Source: Paralichthys olivaceus (taxonomy: Eukaryota; Chordata; Actinopteri; Pleuronectiformes; Paralichthyidae). From it: a stretch of 64,000 nt of DNA. Positions 1 to 13,693 of the stretch are shown piece after piece. Positions within the stretch are counted from its first letter, which is position 1. Each line of letters begins with the position of its first letter. Made by a program: the position numbers and the translations under genes. The notes under the pieces are model-generated. The model worked only from the letters and a program-made list of their open reading frames with translations. It did no database searches and had not been told where the DNA came from. The stretch covers positions 7,388,001 to 7,452,000 of the forward strand of contig NC_091096.1 in the NCBI RefSeq assembly GCF_024713975.1, given 5' to 3'.

Positions 1-1005
1 AAAAAAGGATTAGACTTTGTGAGGCCGCTGATCCGTCTCATTAAAACACACTCTCGCTTGTTTGTTTATGTGTGTGTCGCTCTGTGTTTATGAATATTTA
101 AAACAACTAGCCCGTTACTGTCAACACTTGGCAGACTGGTTCCTCTCCGCTGCCACTCAGATGATAGTGCTAGTGAAGGAGAAAATGAAGATGAAAACGT
201 TTGGCTTGTTTCTCCTCATTGTGTGAAAAGCTGGTGTTGTCCACAGGCCTAAGGTTAAAGTAATACAGAGTAGTGCTAAAGCCAGACTTTACCTCTGCTG
301 AGGTTATTTCAGCACAGATGAAAACTCTGCCAAATGAAACCTCTCACCACATTTGTTTGAACCTCATCACAGAGAAGCGGTGCTGTCTATTATCAGGTTC
401 ATAATTTGGAATTAGATTGTTTTACCTGCTATTTAATATTATTTGGAGCTTTGGTTTATTCCATGATGCAGCTGTTGCAGGTGGTTTGTTTGCCTTCACG
501 CCAGCGACAACCAGTGGTCGGAGGCAGGATGTCCGTCCAACTGTCCGTCCCATTCCCATGAACGCATTATCTCAAGAATGCCTTGGAGGAATTTCCTCAA
601 ATTTGATACTGATATATTCCCTCGGACTTAAAGCTGAACTGATTAGATTTTGGTGGTCAAAGGTCAAAGGTCAAGGTCATGGTGACCTCACAAAGCACAT
701 TTTTGCCTCGTGAAGTTGATGTCTCTGGAACGTCAAAGAATGCTTTGCGCAAACATTGAGTTGGAGTCAAGGATCACTTTCGTAGTCAAAGGTCAAGGTC
801 ACCATGGCCTCACAAAGAATGTCTATGTTTTAGATAGAAAGTACACTGATAGGCAGAGGCAGTAATTCTTACATACAGCAAGTAAATGTCTCTAAAGGTA
901 AATCTGACTCTGCTCTCTGAGGACACTTCATGGCTGTAAAAATGATTGACATAAGTGACTATTAGTCCCATTAGGAACATCCTCAAATCTTACTCCTCTT
1001 CAAAG
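1..1005. other. rasgrf2: rasgrf2 intron (5' end cut off by the window)
   Basis: I see no coding exon here. The first recognisable rasgrf2 exon begins at 1006 after the acceptor ...cttcaaag. The stretch carries a degenerate interspersed repeat at about 520-840. Exons for the N-terminal PH domain and most of the coiled coil must lie left of position 1. Confidence 0.8.
520..840 (+). repeat. Dispersed fish repeat rich in AGGTCA half-sites
   Basis: Two diverged units, around 590-700 and 730-815, each contain the phrase TCAAAGGTCAAGGTCA followed by an inverted TGACC or similar and then CCTCACAAAG. The family (..ggtcaaaggtcaaggtcac..cctcacaaa..) resembles an interspersed repeat I know to be common in teleost genomes; that identification is from memory. 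It includes AGGTCA at 661-666, 668-673 and 674-679, and the palindrome GGTCATGGTGACC at 675-687. Confidence 0.6.
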
Positions 1006-1769
1006 ATTGTAGCTCTGAACAAAACCAAGGAGCGAATGAGACCTTACCACATCCCCCAAGAAAATGAAGACCCGGACATCAAAAAGATCAAAAAGGTAAA
1101 TTAATCTTTTCTACATCTTCAGATTAAGACGGAATCTAAGTTTCATGTATTTTTGGTTGCTGTAGAACACATTTTGTTTTCACTAGCTTTTGCTGGGCCA
1201 TGTTTGCTCCATGCATCCTTATCCGTATCTCCTCAGGTGCAAAGCTTCATGCGGGGCTGGCTCTGTCGGAGGAAGTGGAAGATCATCGTTCAGGATTACA
1301 TCTGCTCTCCTCATGCCGAGAGCATGAGAAAGAGGAACCAGATCGTCTTCAACATGGTGGAGGCAGAGACAGAGTAAGTTACAGTATCAACCACAACAGA
1401 CAAGTTGTCTCTATTGTTGAGTTTTGCAGTACATAACGTTATCTTAGTTGCTCTGGCTGTGGCTCTAGTACTGTACAGTAGTTTTATGTGAGAAATTCAG
1501 GACAGATTTGTCAACTGTGTATGTTGTATGAGACCAGTCGAGACAATTCAGTGAACACGATTGTTTAAGGTTTGTTGTATTTTACATAAAAGATTATAAA
1601 AAGTAAATATTCACATTGTCTGTGTGGAACATTATTTCCCATGTGTTTAGGAGTTCTGATTTTCTGCAATGTTGCCAGGAGCTTGTTGAACCTGACTGTT
1701 GTAAAATCTGTGAAAGGCTAAAAACACACATTTTCAACTTGATATCCAATTGATACATATGTGGGCTTT

Positions 1770-1801
<32 letters not shown>

Positions 1802-4800
1802 TGTGTGTGCTGACAGGTACGTCCACCAGCTCTTCATCCTGGTCAACTTTTTCCTCAGACCTCTGAGGATGGCTGCCAGCTCCAAGAAACCTCCCATCAG
1901 CCATGATGATGTCAGCAGCATCTTCCTCAACAGGTGTGTTCTGTGTATCTTTGTCAACATGTCATCACCGAGTTTATTATGCTTTAAGAAAACATTAAAA
2001 CCTCTTTTGCCTCTCAGCGAGACCATCATGTTCCTGCATGAGATTTTCCATCAAGGTCTGAAGGCGAGGATAGCCAACTGGCCAACTCTGGTGCTGGGTA
2101 AGCTGTTACTTGACTTCACACAATACACAAACACACAGATACACACTGTTTCCTCTGCATCCACTCAGTGACATCAAGGTCAGGTTTTTAGTGGTCCTCC
2201 ACATCTAGTTTGTCTCATTCAAATGTCAGCCTTGAGACACACACACGCACACATTTTCCTATCTCAGTCTGCAACACACACATTTATTGTGTTGATGGAC
2301 AATGACCGCTCAGACCAGAAGGCCTCCCATGAATTTTCCTCCTAAAACAGAAGCACCTTTGACAGATAAGCATCACCTAGGAGACGGACTGCTGAAAGAC
2401 GTCACAGCAAATTACGTGTGAGCAATTCATAAAGAAACGGGTCCCCTGATTAAACAGGCTGTCCTTATCTGACCCTGCGCCTCGGGCCGATGCTAAAAGC
2501 TGATATTGACCATTAGCTTGATTTTGATCCTTTCATTCTTCTGTGGGTGTGGCCTTTGAAAAGCCTCACGATCGAATCATTATGTTCTCTGCAGTGAATT
2601 TGAAAACAGCATCAGCTAAATTTGATGCTAATTCATAATGTCACATAATTGTTCATATTAGGTTTAAACCTGCTCAGTTTTGTTTTTCTCCCGCTGCTTC
2701 ATGTTTGACGTCACAAACGCTCCGAACACTGCGGTGCTCTCTCACCTCACGGTCTCTTACCAAATGTGTGCGTTTATTCAGGTATCATGTTTCCATCACT
2801 GCTGATTGGAGCCAGAGTTGATAAAAACCTGTGTCTACTGCAGAGTAATCAGAACATTCCAAATGTAGACAAACCAGTTGTCTACAATTTTGACCAGTAG
2901 AAAAGGGGCCTTGAATTACTATTTAGAGTATTTTACTATATATTCTATTTGATCTATATCCATAGAACTCACCAACCATACTTTAGAATTATTTAAGGAA
3001 GACTAACCTCTGATAAATTTCAATCACAAAATCGCTAAAACTGTATCAACAGATGATTCCCCAGTTTGGCAGGTAGGTAACTTGCTACAGTTGTTCTGTG
3101 GATTCAGTCCGTCTCTGTCTCTTCTCTCTCGTCATGTGACTGACTCCATGATGTGGAGATCAGGGATCTACCATCTGTCTCTGAAGACAGTGCTTCATGG
3201 CTCTGGTTGTATGTTTAGGGTCATTGTCATGCTGCAGAATGACTTTGTAGACGCCTCCCTGATGGATAAGAATCTAAAGTGCCTCAGATGTTTACACAGT
3301 ACCGTGTGTGTCTGTGTGTGTGTGTGTTTGTCTGTGTGTGTCTGTGTGCTTTTGCTTCCAGCCGACCTATTTGACATCTTGCTGCCCATGCTGAACATCT
3401 ACCAGGAGTTTGTGAGGAACCATCAGTACAGCCTGCAGGTCCTGGCCAACTGTAAGCAGAACAGAGACTTTGACAAGCTGCTGAAACAGTATGAGTCCAA
3501 CGCTGCCTGTGAGGGAAGGATGCTTGAGACGTTCCTCACATATCCCATGTTCCAGGTAGAACTTGAGTTCCAGCGTACATTGGTTTTCTCAAACAAAACG
3601 TATGCAAATGTCTTTTATGCAGTTTGCACATATTGTCATATTGCTCTTCCCACCTGTCAGATTCCCCGTTACATCATCACCCTGCATGAGTTACTGGCAC
3701 ACACACCTCATGAGCACGTGGAGCGAAAGAGTCTTGAATTCGCCAAGTCCAAATTAGAGGAACTGTCCAGGTGTGTATCTGGTTTTCAGAATAATCCTGA
3801 TCAATCTTTGTGTTGAAATCTAACTAGCGAGTGTGTGTGTTTCCAGAGTGATGCATGACGAGGTGAGCGACACAGAGAACATCAGGAAGAACCTGGCCAT
3901 AGAGAGGATGATAGTGGAGGGCTGTGACATCCTGCTGGACACCAGCCAGACATTCGTCAGGCAGGGTGAGCCTCCGTCAGATCACAGCTCTGCTCAGCAC
4001 ACAGCAAATCTCTGGAGGTTCACTCTAACGTCCAACTTGTAATCGGCAGCTCAGTATTACATTAGCAGCTGTAATAGTTTTACGAGGGGGGGACGTTTTA
4101 CTGTCTGTCAGCTTGCCTCTTAAAAATGTGGTTCTACAAATTGGTTTTGCTGTTTAATGAGAACTTTCTGACGAGTTTCACATCAGCTTGGATAATATCA
4201 ATTAAAAAGATGCATCTATTAAAGTCTGAATGGATTTTGTATCAAATATTAAACAAGGCGTTGCAGATGATTTTGTGTGATGCATTGCATAAACTGTATT
4301 TCATTTAAGCAACAAGTGGTTAGAGAGAAAGTCTCATTTAGACACTCATTTAAACTCTTAACTAATAAATAGAGAAATGCACTAGATATTATATCTGCAC
4401 TGACAAGATATATTCTTATTACTACATTTAGCAAAATTGAGATCAATGCATTTTTTCTCATTATGCATAATTGATCATTATTGTGTGAAACATGTATGTC
4501 AAGTTACCTTTCTACTACACAGGGGAGCAGATTGTGATTTTCCTGCTGTGACTGAGTCACAGGAGATGGAGACATCAGCTTTGACAGTGCATCTACTGAT
4601 CCTGACTGTTTTTTTTAATTCTTTCAAGATGAAACATTACTTTGCCAGTGAATCTGCCGGTTAAGTGAAATGAGCAGATGCTTGTGTGCAGAAGTATTTA
4701 CATTTTTTTACATTTTTCTGTTTGTGCCACTGCAAACAAGGTTGTAAACCCATCCTCAGCTTAGTGTCAGCTTAATGAAATGTAATGTAATCCTCTGCTC

Positions 4801-7800
4801 CTCCTGCTCTTCAGGCTCTCTGATCCAGCTGCCATCGGTGGAGCGAGGGAAGTTAAGTAAGGTCCGTTTGGGTTCTCTCTCTCTGAAGAAGGAAGGGGAG
4901 AGGCAGTGTTTCCTCTTTACCAAACACTTCCTGGTCTGCACACGAAGCTCCGGGGGAAAACTGCACCTTCTCAAGGTGAGAACCCTTCAGGGCTGTACTT
5001 CACATTTAAACTTTTGTCCAAAATGCCAATAAACAGCACATTTTCTCTTTTAAATCTCTTGCAGCAAGGAGGAGTTTTGTCCCTGATTGACTGCACGCTC
5101 ATAGAGGAACCAGACGCCAGTGATGAGGAGTGTAAGTTTACTGCATCTATAGTATGAAGCAGTGAGTTCACAATGGTTGACACACAAGCAGCTCTTATTG
5201 GCTCATGTACGCTCTTCACCACTCACAGAGGTTAATTAGGTGTCAGACAATAAGTGTCCGGAAATTACTTCCATTTAAATATCAGATGATCACCCCTTTA
5301 AATGTCAGGTTTTGATCTTTTAACATCACAGATCCATTAATTTTTTCTCCGAGGATACATTTTGCAAATAGGGAGATTGATGAAACACCTACACACACAC
5401 AAACACAAGACAATCACATGCATATGCACACATGCCTTCAACACACACCCTTACACTTAAGCCTCGGGTGCAGAGAATGGAGAGAGCGGGTCTGCTTAAT
5501 TAACCCTCAGTGTGTGTGTGTGTGTGTTAGTTACTGTTCTCATCATGCACAGTGAAATTCTCTTTCCTCCTCTATCAAACAGCTAAAGCGAGTGGTCAGG
5601 TGTTTGGTCAGCTGGACTTTAAGCTCATAGTCGAGCCATCAGATTCTGCTTCGTTCACCGTGGTGTTACTGGCGCCCTCGCGTCAGGAGAAGGCGGCGTG
5701 GACCAGCGATATAAGCCAGGTAACACGACGGGAGTCACACCAACACACACCCAGACAAACACAGACTAACAAGAACCTGCAAATAGTGAAAGCATGTCTC
5801 CTCTGGGCATTGAGGAGGCTTAGTGATAAGTAAACACAGACATGGGTGCAGCTCTCCAGGGGCGGGTTCAGCTCACCGCCTCAGTTCTTCACAAACAGAG
5901 TGGCACCATACAAGCATGTCACACTGGAATCATTCTCATCAAACAAAAAGTACAAATACAGAATATAGCTCTAGTGTTAGGCTGCTTTTCCTCAGCTATA
6001 CGGATACATTTAAATCCCTGTCATTCTTATTTAGGAAATGCATTTCGATTACGACATTAAATCATTGACCTTTGTGTCATTTTTCAACTAAGAAATATCA
6101 CAGATCTCATGTCTGTGAATGTGACGTCTATAAATGCTGCCGCTTGACTTTATAGAAAAATAACAGGATTGCAAATAACCAGACCCTCAGGCCGAAGATA
6201 CAGATCAAACACATTCAAGACTAAGAGAGCTAAGCTTTGTGTCGATACATCCATCATTCATTAATTGTAATGAGTAAAATTAATTTTAACACCATTTATT
6301 ATATATGTATTACTTTTACAGTTATAAGCTGCTCTGCCGCTGTTGGTTGCTCTCTGGATGTGGCTGCGATATATGTGCACGACACACACAATGAATAATG
6401 TAATTTCAATTTCAATGTCAATTCGAATTTCTATTTGCCAGATCCAGTAGAATGACACATCACACACACTATTCATTCTTCATATTATGCTTCCCATGAG
6501 GTTTAGGATTCATCTCCATCCATATACAACCAGTAGGTCTGTCAGATCTTCTCTCCAGGGCCTATACTGGCTGTTCTGAGCTCCATACTGAAAACAAAGG
6601 GTGAGCATTTCTTCAAAGTCATGGCTCCAGCACTATGAACCTTTCCTCCACTAAGCACAAATCTGCAGCAACTGAAAACCCTCTGATCAAGTTGGTCTGA
6701 GATTTCTGTTGCTTGTTCTTTGGTGTGTTTTCTCGGGGGTCCTCGATTTCTTCCAACAATCTGCTGCTTTAAAAAGCTGCTCTCTCTTCATTATTTATCC
6801 TCCTTTTCTTTCTGTGTTTGCAGTGTATCGATAACATCCGCTGCAATGGCCTGATGACCAGTGTGTTTGAGGAGAACTCCAAAGTCACTGTGCCTCATAT
6901 GATCAAGTAAGTATAAGAAAAAATTAAACAAAAAAAAAAATAAATCCCCCAAAATGTATCCACACACTGGGGAAATTCAGTTGTTACAGCAGCATGCAGG
7001 TCAGAATGAGCTAGAAAACAGAAATATAAAATTTGAACAAAAAAAGCAGAGTTGTACATAATAAACAACTTTCACTGTTTGTATAGAAATGTTAGTGGCA
7101 CAGGATGATTGCACCAGCAAGTAAAAAACTAATTGTACATAAGTATAAGGGGATATTGTGATGTGCAGAGAACATTAATGTGCAAAATTATATTTTTCCC
7201 TAAGAAATAGCACAAGTGATATAAGTAGAGTAACATTAGAAACGTATAAGTGTTTTATTTTTCATTCCGGATGATGTTGTAGAGTATGATTGTGTGTGTT
7301 TGAAGAGGAACGCCCATCTCTTCATGCCGGTTTTGCTAAATTTAATGTAGCCTATCTACCCGGGTGAAAATGTTACAGTTGTTGTTGTTGTACAGTAAAT
7401 TTAAACGCTGTATGTGCAGTATTGTTTTCTATTTATTTATGCTGAATTATGCTTGATAGTATCTGTTGGTTTTATTTTCAGCCTCCTTTGAAATATGTGG
7501 GTTTTGTATTATTTCTGTATTTGACTTGGCTATTTTTTTAAGCCCTGCTTTGTTCAACAGTCACCCATGCTCGGTTATGTGTGTGTGTGTGTATGTGTGA
7601 CCGTGTGTATCCATCAGATCCGATGTGCGTCTCCATAAAGATGATGTTGACATTTGCTTCAGCAAGACGCTCAACTCCTGCAAGGTCCCCCAGATCCGTT
7701 ACGCCAGCGTGGACCGGCTGCTGGAGAGGCTGACCGACCTGCGCTTCCTCTCCATAGACTTCCTCAACACCTTCCTGCACACATACAGGATCTTCACCAC

Positions 7801-10800
7801 GGCAACGGTCGTCATGGACAAGCTGGCTGACATCTACAAAAAGCCCTTTTCCTCCATACCTATCAGGTCATTCACTGCATTTACACACAAACACACAGAA
7901 GGGCAGAAACATTGCAGACAGAAACCACAGAGCTTATTGTCACAGGTTTTTTCTGGATTCTTTTTATGAGCATGTGCACATTCATCAATGCCTAATTAGT
8001 ATGAGTGTGTATTTGTGTTGGTTACACACAAAATGTGTTTTAGCATTATGTAAGTGTTCTGAGATCGGTTTCTTAGCTTCCCTGAGGCGGTCAGATGTGC
8101 ATCTGTGTTTTGGACTCAGGAAGCAGCTCCCAGCTCTGTCCACAAGGTTAAATACATACCGGCTGAAATACACACCGGCCTGTGTGTGTGGACGCCAGCA
8201 GAACAGATGCTTCAACAAAGTTTTTGGCACAGTCATAGGGAATATATTGTGTGTCGCATGAGGAGTTTCTCTCAGGTTTGAATGCAGCGTCTAACTCACC
8301 ATGACCTGTGGATCCAAGATGGAAGGATCCAGGGACCAGACGGTGCAAGAAGTGTCGGCAAACTCCCCTTTCTTAAACTTTTACCTGAATAAGATTTGCA
8401 TAATTACCTTCCCACATCCCCTTATTCATTTCACACCTAAAAAAGGCGATTTGACTCCTTTCCAATTGCCAGGAGAGAATTCGCTTTTTGGTTGCTTCCC
8501 CTGGTGCATCATGTTTGTCGTCACGAATGCAACAAAAACTGAGAGGCTCTCTGTCACCTCGCTGTCTTGCCAAATTAGTGTGTTCAGAGCCAGAGGTGAT
8601 AAAAACCTGCATCTACTGCCTTAGAGAGTGAAAGCTGCTGTGATGACGAACACAGATGCAAATATGCAAAGGTTTAAAAAAAAAAAAGTGCTGCGCTGTT
8701 TTTGCACTAGATTTCTCTCCCACGTGGTCAATATATGTCGATATTTGTTCTCTGACTAACACGCTGCTTCTCCTTAAACACACCTCTCCTCTTCCAAGAA
8801 ACTCTTTTATCATCTCTCCATCATCGTCCGTTCAAACCGTTTTCCATTCCCGGCGTATATCTCCTTCTGTCTTTTTCCACATCTCGATCCAATCATCACG
8901 TTCATCACATTCATCCGTTTAATCCTTTTACTCTGTGTCATCCATCTCTTCGTGTCCTCTCCAACTACAGGGCGCAGTGCCACTCATTTGACCGTCTGTC
9001 CATCTCATCCATCTGTCCTGACTACAGTCTGAAGATCAAGAAGATAGCCATGGATCAGTCCAAGTAACCAACTCCTCTCTCTCTGTCCTCCTTCTTATGC
9101 TACATCCACACTTCGATGTTTTCATTTGAAAACACATCAACTCTGCTACAGATACGTTCGGAGTCCACACTACTCTGTAGTTTTAGAGCCGCTAAAACAG
9201 ATAAGTTTGGAAGCGTCGCTTGCCTCCGTTTTTTGTTTGAAGGATGCATTTTAGTCTGGACGGGCAGAAACGTTGAAACGTTCAGTCCGTCTCCTATCAA
9301 GTGACCCTCTTCCACATGGATAATGAATCATAACTGACCCTGTTGTCTTTGCTAATAGCTCATGTGCAGTAAAATTCTGCATTATGCACAGGAGACAAGT
9401 TCCTATTGTATCACTTCCTGCGTACACCGGCACACACATGTCCACTGTACGTGAGAGGTCACGTGATATGCAGACATGGACAGAGGTTTTTTTTTTAGAA
9501 ATGAAAACGTAGCAGTATGGATGTAGCCTTACTGTCTCTTTCCTTCTCTTCCTGCCTGCTCTTTCTTTCCTCTGGTCTTGGTCTGATACTGATGCATGAT
9601 TTTTCCCTCCTTACTTTGACTTTTAATCCATCTTTCACTCACAGGGCTTGTAATTACAGCAGTTTGAACCTTGTTAAGTTGATGATACATGAATGGGAGA
9701 TGGGAAAACCTTTAGTTGTCTTCAACCTGCAGCTGGTCTGTAGCATGTTTTCTCACCGGAGCATCGCTTCCTCGAGGCTGGTTTTCCCCCTCGTATTCAT
9801 ATTGATACTTTCTGTCATTCCTCCTCTGCTTTCGTATCCTTCTATTCACTTTACTCTGGTGCTTGCTTCCACTGCTTGCTATAAAGTTTCCAAAGCATTC
9901 CTCTTCTCTGCCTTCATGTATTTTTCTTTCATCTATCCACCTCTCTTCCTCCCTTTCTCTTTCAGACTGGGATGCAATTTGTTTTTCTATCTCCTGCTGA
10001 ATAACGGGCTTATGTGAATAAACGATGGCTGTGTTGATCGATGCATGATTACTCTTCCCTTGATGTAGCTCTGCACATTTGACTCTGAGCAGTGACACTG
10101 TTCACTTCTCGTCTTTATGAATTCTGAATACACTCTATTTCATGTTAATTTGACCCTAAACCAGACATTGCTCTCTACTGCATGGGAATTATTTTAAAAG
10201 CATCAATTTGCATTATAAGCCTTTTAGAGTTTAGGATATAGAAATTAGCAAGGTCTTTTAGGGTTGTTGCTGCAGAATTTCCTTTTCATCCTTTTCTCAA
10301 ATTCCCTGATCTCTCTCTTTATTGCTTTTTTAACATCCTCTTTTTTACTAACCTGCCCCCCCTTCAGGTCCTTGGAGCTGTTCTTTGCCACCAATCAGAA
10401 TAACAGAAGTGGTGAGCACACAAACGACAAATCTCCTCGTCTCTGCCGCAAGTTCTCCTCTCCTCCTCCTCTGTCTATCCCATCCCGCACCTCCTCCCCA
10501 GTCCGAACACGAAAGCTCTCCCTCCACTCCCCCATTACAGCCAGGGTGGGAGGCCTCGACCTCACCAGTCCTCTACCAAACTCCATCCACAACACTTCCC
10601 AGTCTGCTGCTAGTAGCCCTACGTCTGCCCACACCCCGCAAACCCCGACGCCTCTGACCCCGACCCCGACCACCTCCTCTCCTCCTCCACCTCCCTCCTC
10701 CACCTCTCCTCCACCAAACAACTCCAAGCCACCGCAAGACCAAGTTCCGCCCACTCCTACATCTCCGGAACAGAGTCCCGTCCCGACCGCAGACGGAGAG

Positions 10801-13604
10801 GAGGTGCCCCGGGTCGACCCTTTCTGTGGGAAACTGCGGAGGAGCATCCGCAGAGGTAGGTTACACCATCTCTCTGGTATGATCAGACATTATTTTTTTT
10901 ATACCTCTTACCACACCACTGCACCACCGGCACAAATTCATCCACCGTATATTTCCAGTCTGACTAAATAGTACACTGGATATTCTAGCAGTGATAGGTA
11001 TCTACAAATACCCATATCTATGAAAGCAGCAGAAATAATGAGCTGTTTCTAATTATCTCTACATGGTCACCTGAAATAAAGATGAATTAAAGTATCATAT
11101 TTTGCAGAGGTGTAACACACATTTAGAGAATCGTGAAGCATGGGCAAATTATTAATCTCTCCCACTGTGCTCCTGTACCCTGCTCAGCTTCTTGCCATGC
11201 ACAGCTTGACAGTGAATGCAGTTTGCTCTGTAGGTGTATAAAATATATACAATTTCTATGACTGAACTTCCACATATAGAGCCTGATTGGACATACTGCA
11301 ATAGACATAAAGAGCTGGGGGTCACTCATCAAACGACCCAGTGTGAAGTGTTTCCCGTTCGGGCAGAACAGACGCCTGGTGGGGCATCATTATCTCTGTG
11401 CATTTGTGTGCTTGTGTCAGCTGAGTCGACTTCCCACCATGCACACTCAGATCCTCTAATAGTGGTGTCAAACAGCCTCACAGACTGGGGGGGAGACTGT
11501 CAGGGCATCTGGAGCAGTACAGCATGGATAAACTGCAGTTAGACCCTCATTAGCATGTGCACACGCTTGCAGCATGTGTGTTTGTGTGTGTGTGTGTGCT
11601 CATGTATGACAGCTGCTAACGTTCACTAGGAGACCATGTAGCACCCGTACCTCCTCTTCACATTCTCAGTTTCTTGTAATCAGAGTCTTTGCAGTAGTTT
11701 ATTAACTATATGCACATAAACATATCTTCACGTCTTCCTGTTTTTCTGCTGATCTCACTTTTGTCATCGCCAAACTCTTTAGAGAATTGTCGCTGGGATT
11801 TTCAGAGGACATGTTTCAATCATCAGGTGAAAGGACTCAGAGTTTGGAATACTGAGTCTGAGTTTCTGAACTTTGGATGAATTTTCTTCTTTAATGAAAA
11901 TTTTATTTCTACCCAACATGTTACAAGCATTTACTCCCACCCTTAGAGAAATTGCTGCACATAGACGCACTGTATAAATGTGTGTGTGTGTGAATGGCGC
12001 TTTGAGTGTTCATCAAGACTAAAGTGCTATGTAAATACAGACCATTTACATTTTTAGTAGGACTCCAGGTAATCATGTACCATCTGCTGTTTACTGTGCT
12101 TGGAGCCAGATATAAAAATGCATGGGTGACAAATTCAAGGAAAACCCTGAATAAATAAGCACAGAAAAGTAGTGAATGCTTTCATTTAGGGGTCAATGAA
12201 TGGTTCAACGAATGTGATAATGATGTGAATCATACTGTCGGCCAGCACCTTTAAAGTCACCAAACCTCAACCTAGTTGTGCCTAATTAATATGCCATCAA
12301 AACGCCAGGTGAAGGAATGGATTGATTTAAAATAGTGATCATCTCTCCAGTCGAGTTCCAGAAGCTTTAAGATTGAGGTGAAGCAGCGCTGACATTCTTG
12401 TTGATGTTTGTGTTGGCTCGAGCTTTATGTAGAAGTTTCCTTTAATTTGTCACATACTCTTATGATCAACCATGAAGGCCCTCTTGTATTATTGGATCTT
12501 ATTTGGTCTCTGTATTTTAAGGTTATGTTTTTTGCCCCTGCCTGTTGATTTGTTTGTTTGTCAGCAGGATTACACAAAAAATACTTCACAGATTTTCATG
12601 AACACACACACACACACACACACACATACACATACAATTTTATGTTATCCATAAGTTACAATAATTGATCTCTACGTAGCTGTATAACCAGAAATCATCA
12701 TCATCGTCATTATCATTGTCCCTCTCCTCTTCCTCTGCCTAGCTGTGCTGGAGTCAGCCTCACTGGAGAAAATCATCCCAGAGTCTCCTCAGAGCAGCGA
12801 AGCAGGAGACCTGTCTCCATGTCGTTCTCCTTCAACACCTCGACACCTCCGCTACAGACAGCCGGGGGGTAAGACTGTTTCATTTCGCAAGCAAAGTTGA
12901 TAGGAGAATAATGATTAAATGAAAGTGATAAAATACGACAACAGAACTGGTATATTTGGGCTTCTCTGAAGGCCGAAGGGTTCCTCACTGCATTAAAGTC
13001 TGCAGACACTTTATGATTTCAGTGGTAACTGTTTTAATCACAATAAGGATTCCTGTGTTGTTGTTGGAAACATTGCCAATAAGTAGAAGTGTATTAATCA
13101 TCTGCAACTTGATAAGAATAACAAGGATTATGATTGGGAGTTCCATAAATTGTGAATAGGTCATTCAAATGTTTCACAGTGTTCCACAAAACCTGTAATT
13201 TACAAAGTAGATGATTACTCTACTTTTTTATAGTTCGTTTATATGAATACTAACCTGGCTGGCCATTTTGCCAACTGTGGTTGCTATGATAAAATCATTT
13301 TGCTTAATATAATTGGCAACTTGGCATTGAGGTTAAACAATACACAAATATTAATTTGTGGCCATTGTATTTGAGTTTCAATATGTCAGACTGAAAGGTC
13401 ATTTATATTCTCTCACTCCTAAATAATAATAATGATAATAATAACAACAGTGGTAAAAGATTATAAGAGTGTTGTTGGTCTTGATAATAAATAAGTGCTG
13501 GTGTCTCTGTAGTCCAGTCAGGGGAGAACTCACGCTGCTCAGTCTCTCCTGCCTCTGCCTTCGCCATCGCTACAGCCGCAGCAGGACATGGCACACCACC
13601 AGGT

Positions 13605-13693
<89 letters not shown>

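Noticed and set aside
3082-3816. 244-codon open frame across rasgrf2 exons
   Set aside because: It is real coding sequence only within 3362-3555 and 3661-3770. The rest is intron that happens to lack stops.
9517-10017. 166-codon open frame in a rasgrf2 intron
   Set aside because: It overlaps the end of a MITE and arises from pyrimidine-rich intron sequence. The hydrophobic translation has no domain, start context or splice support.
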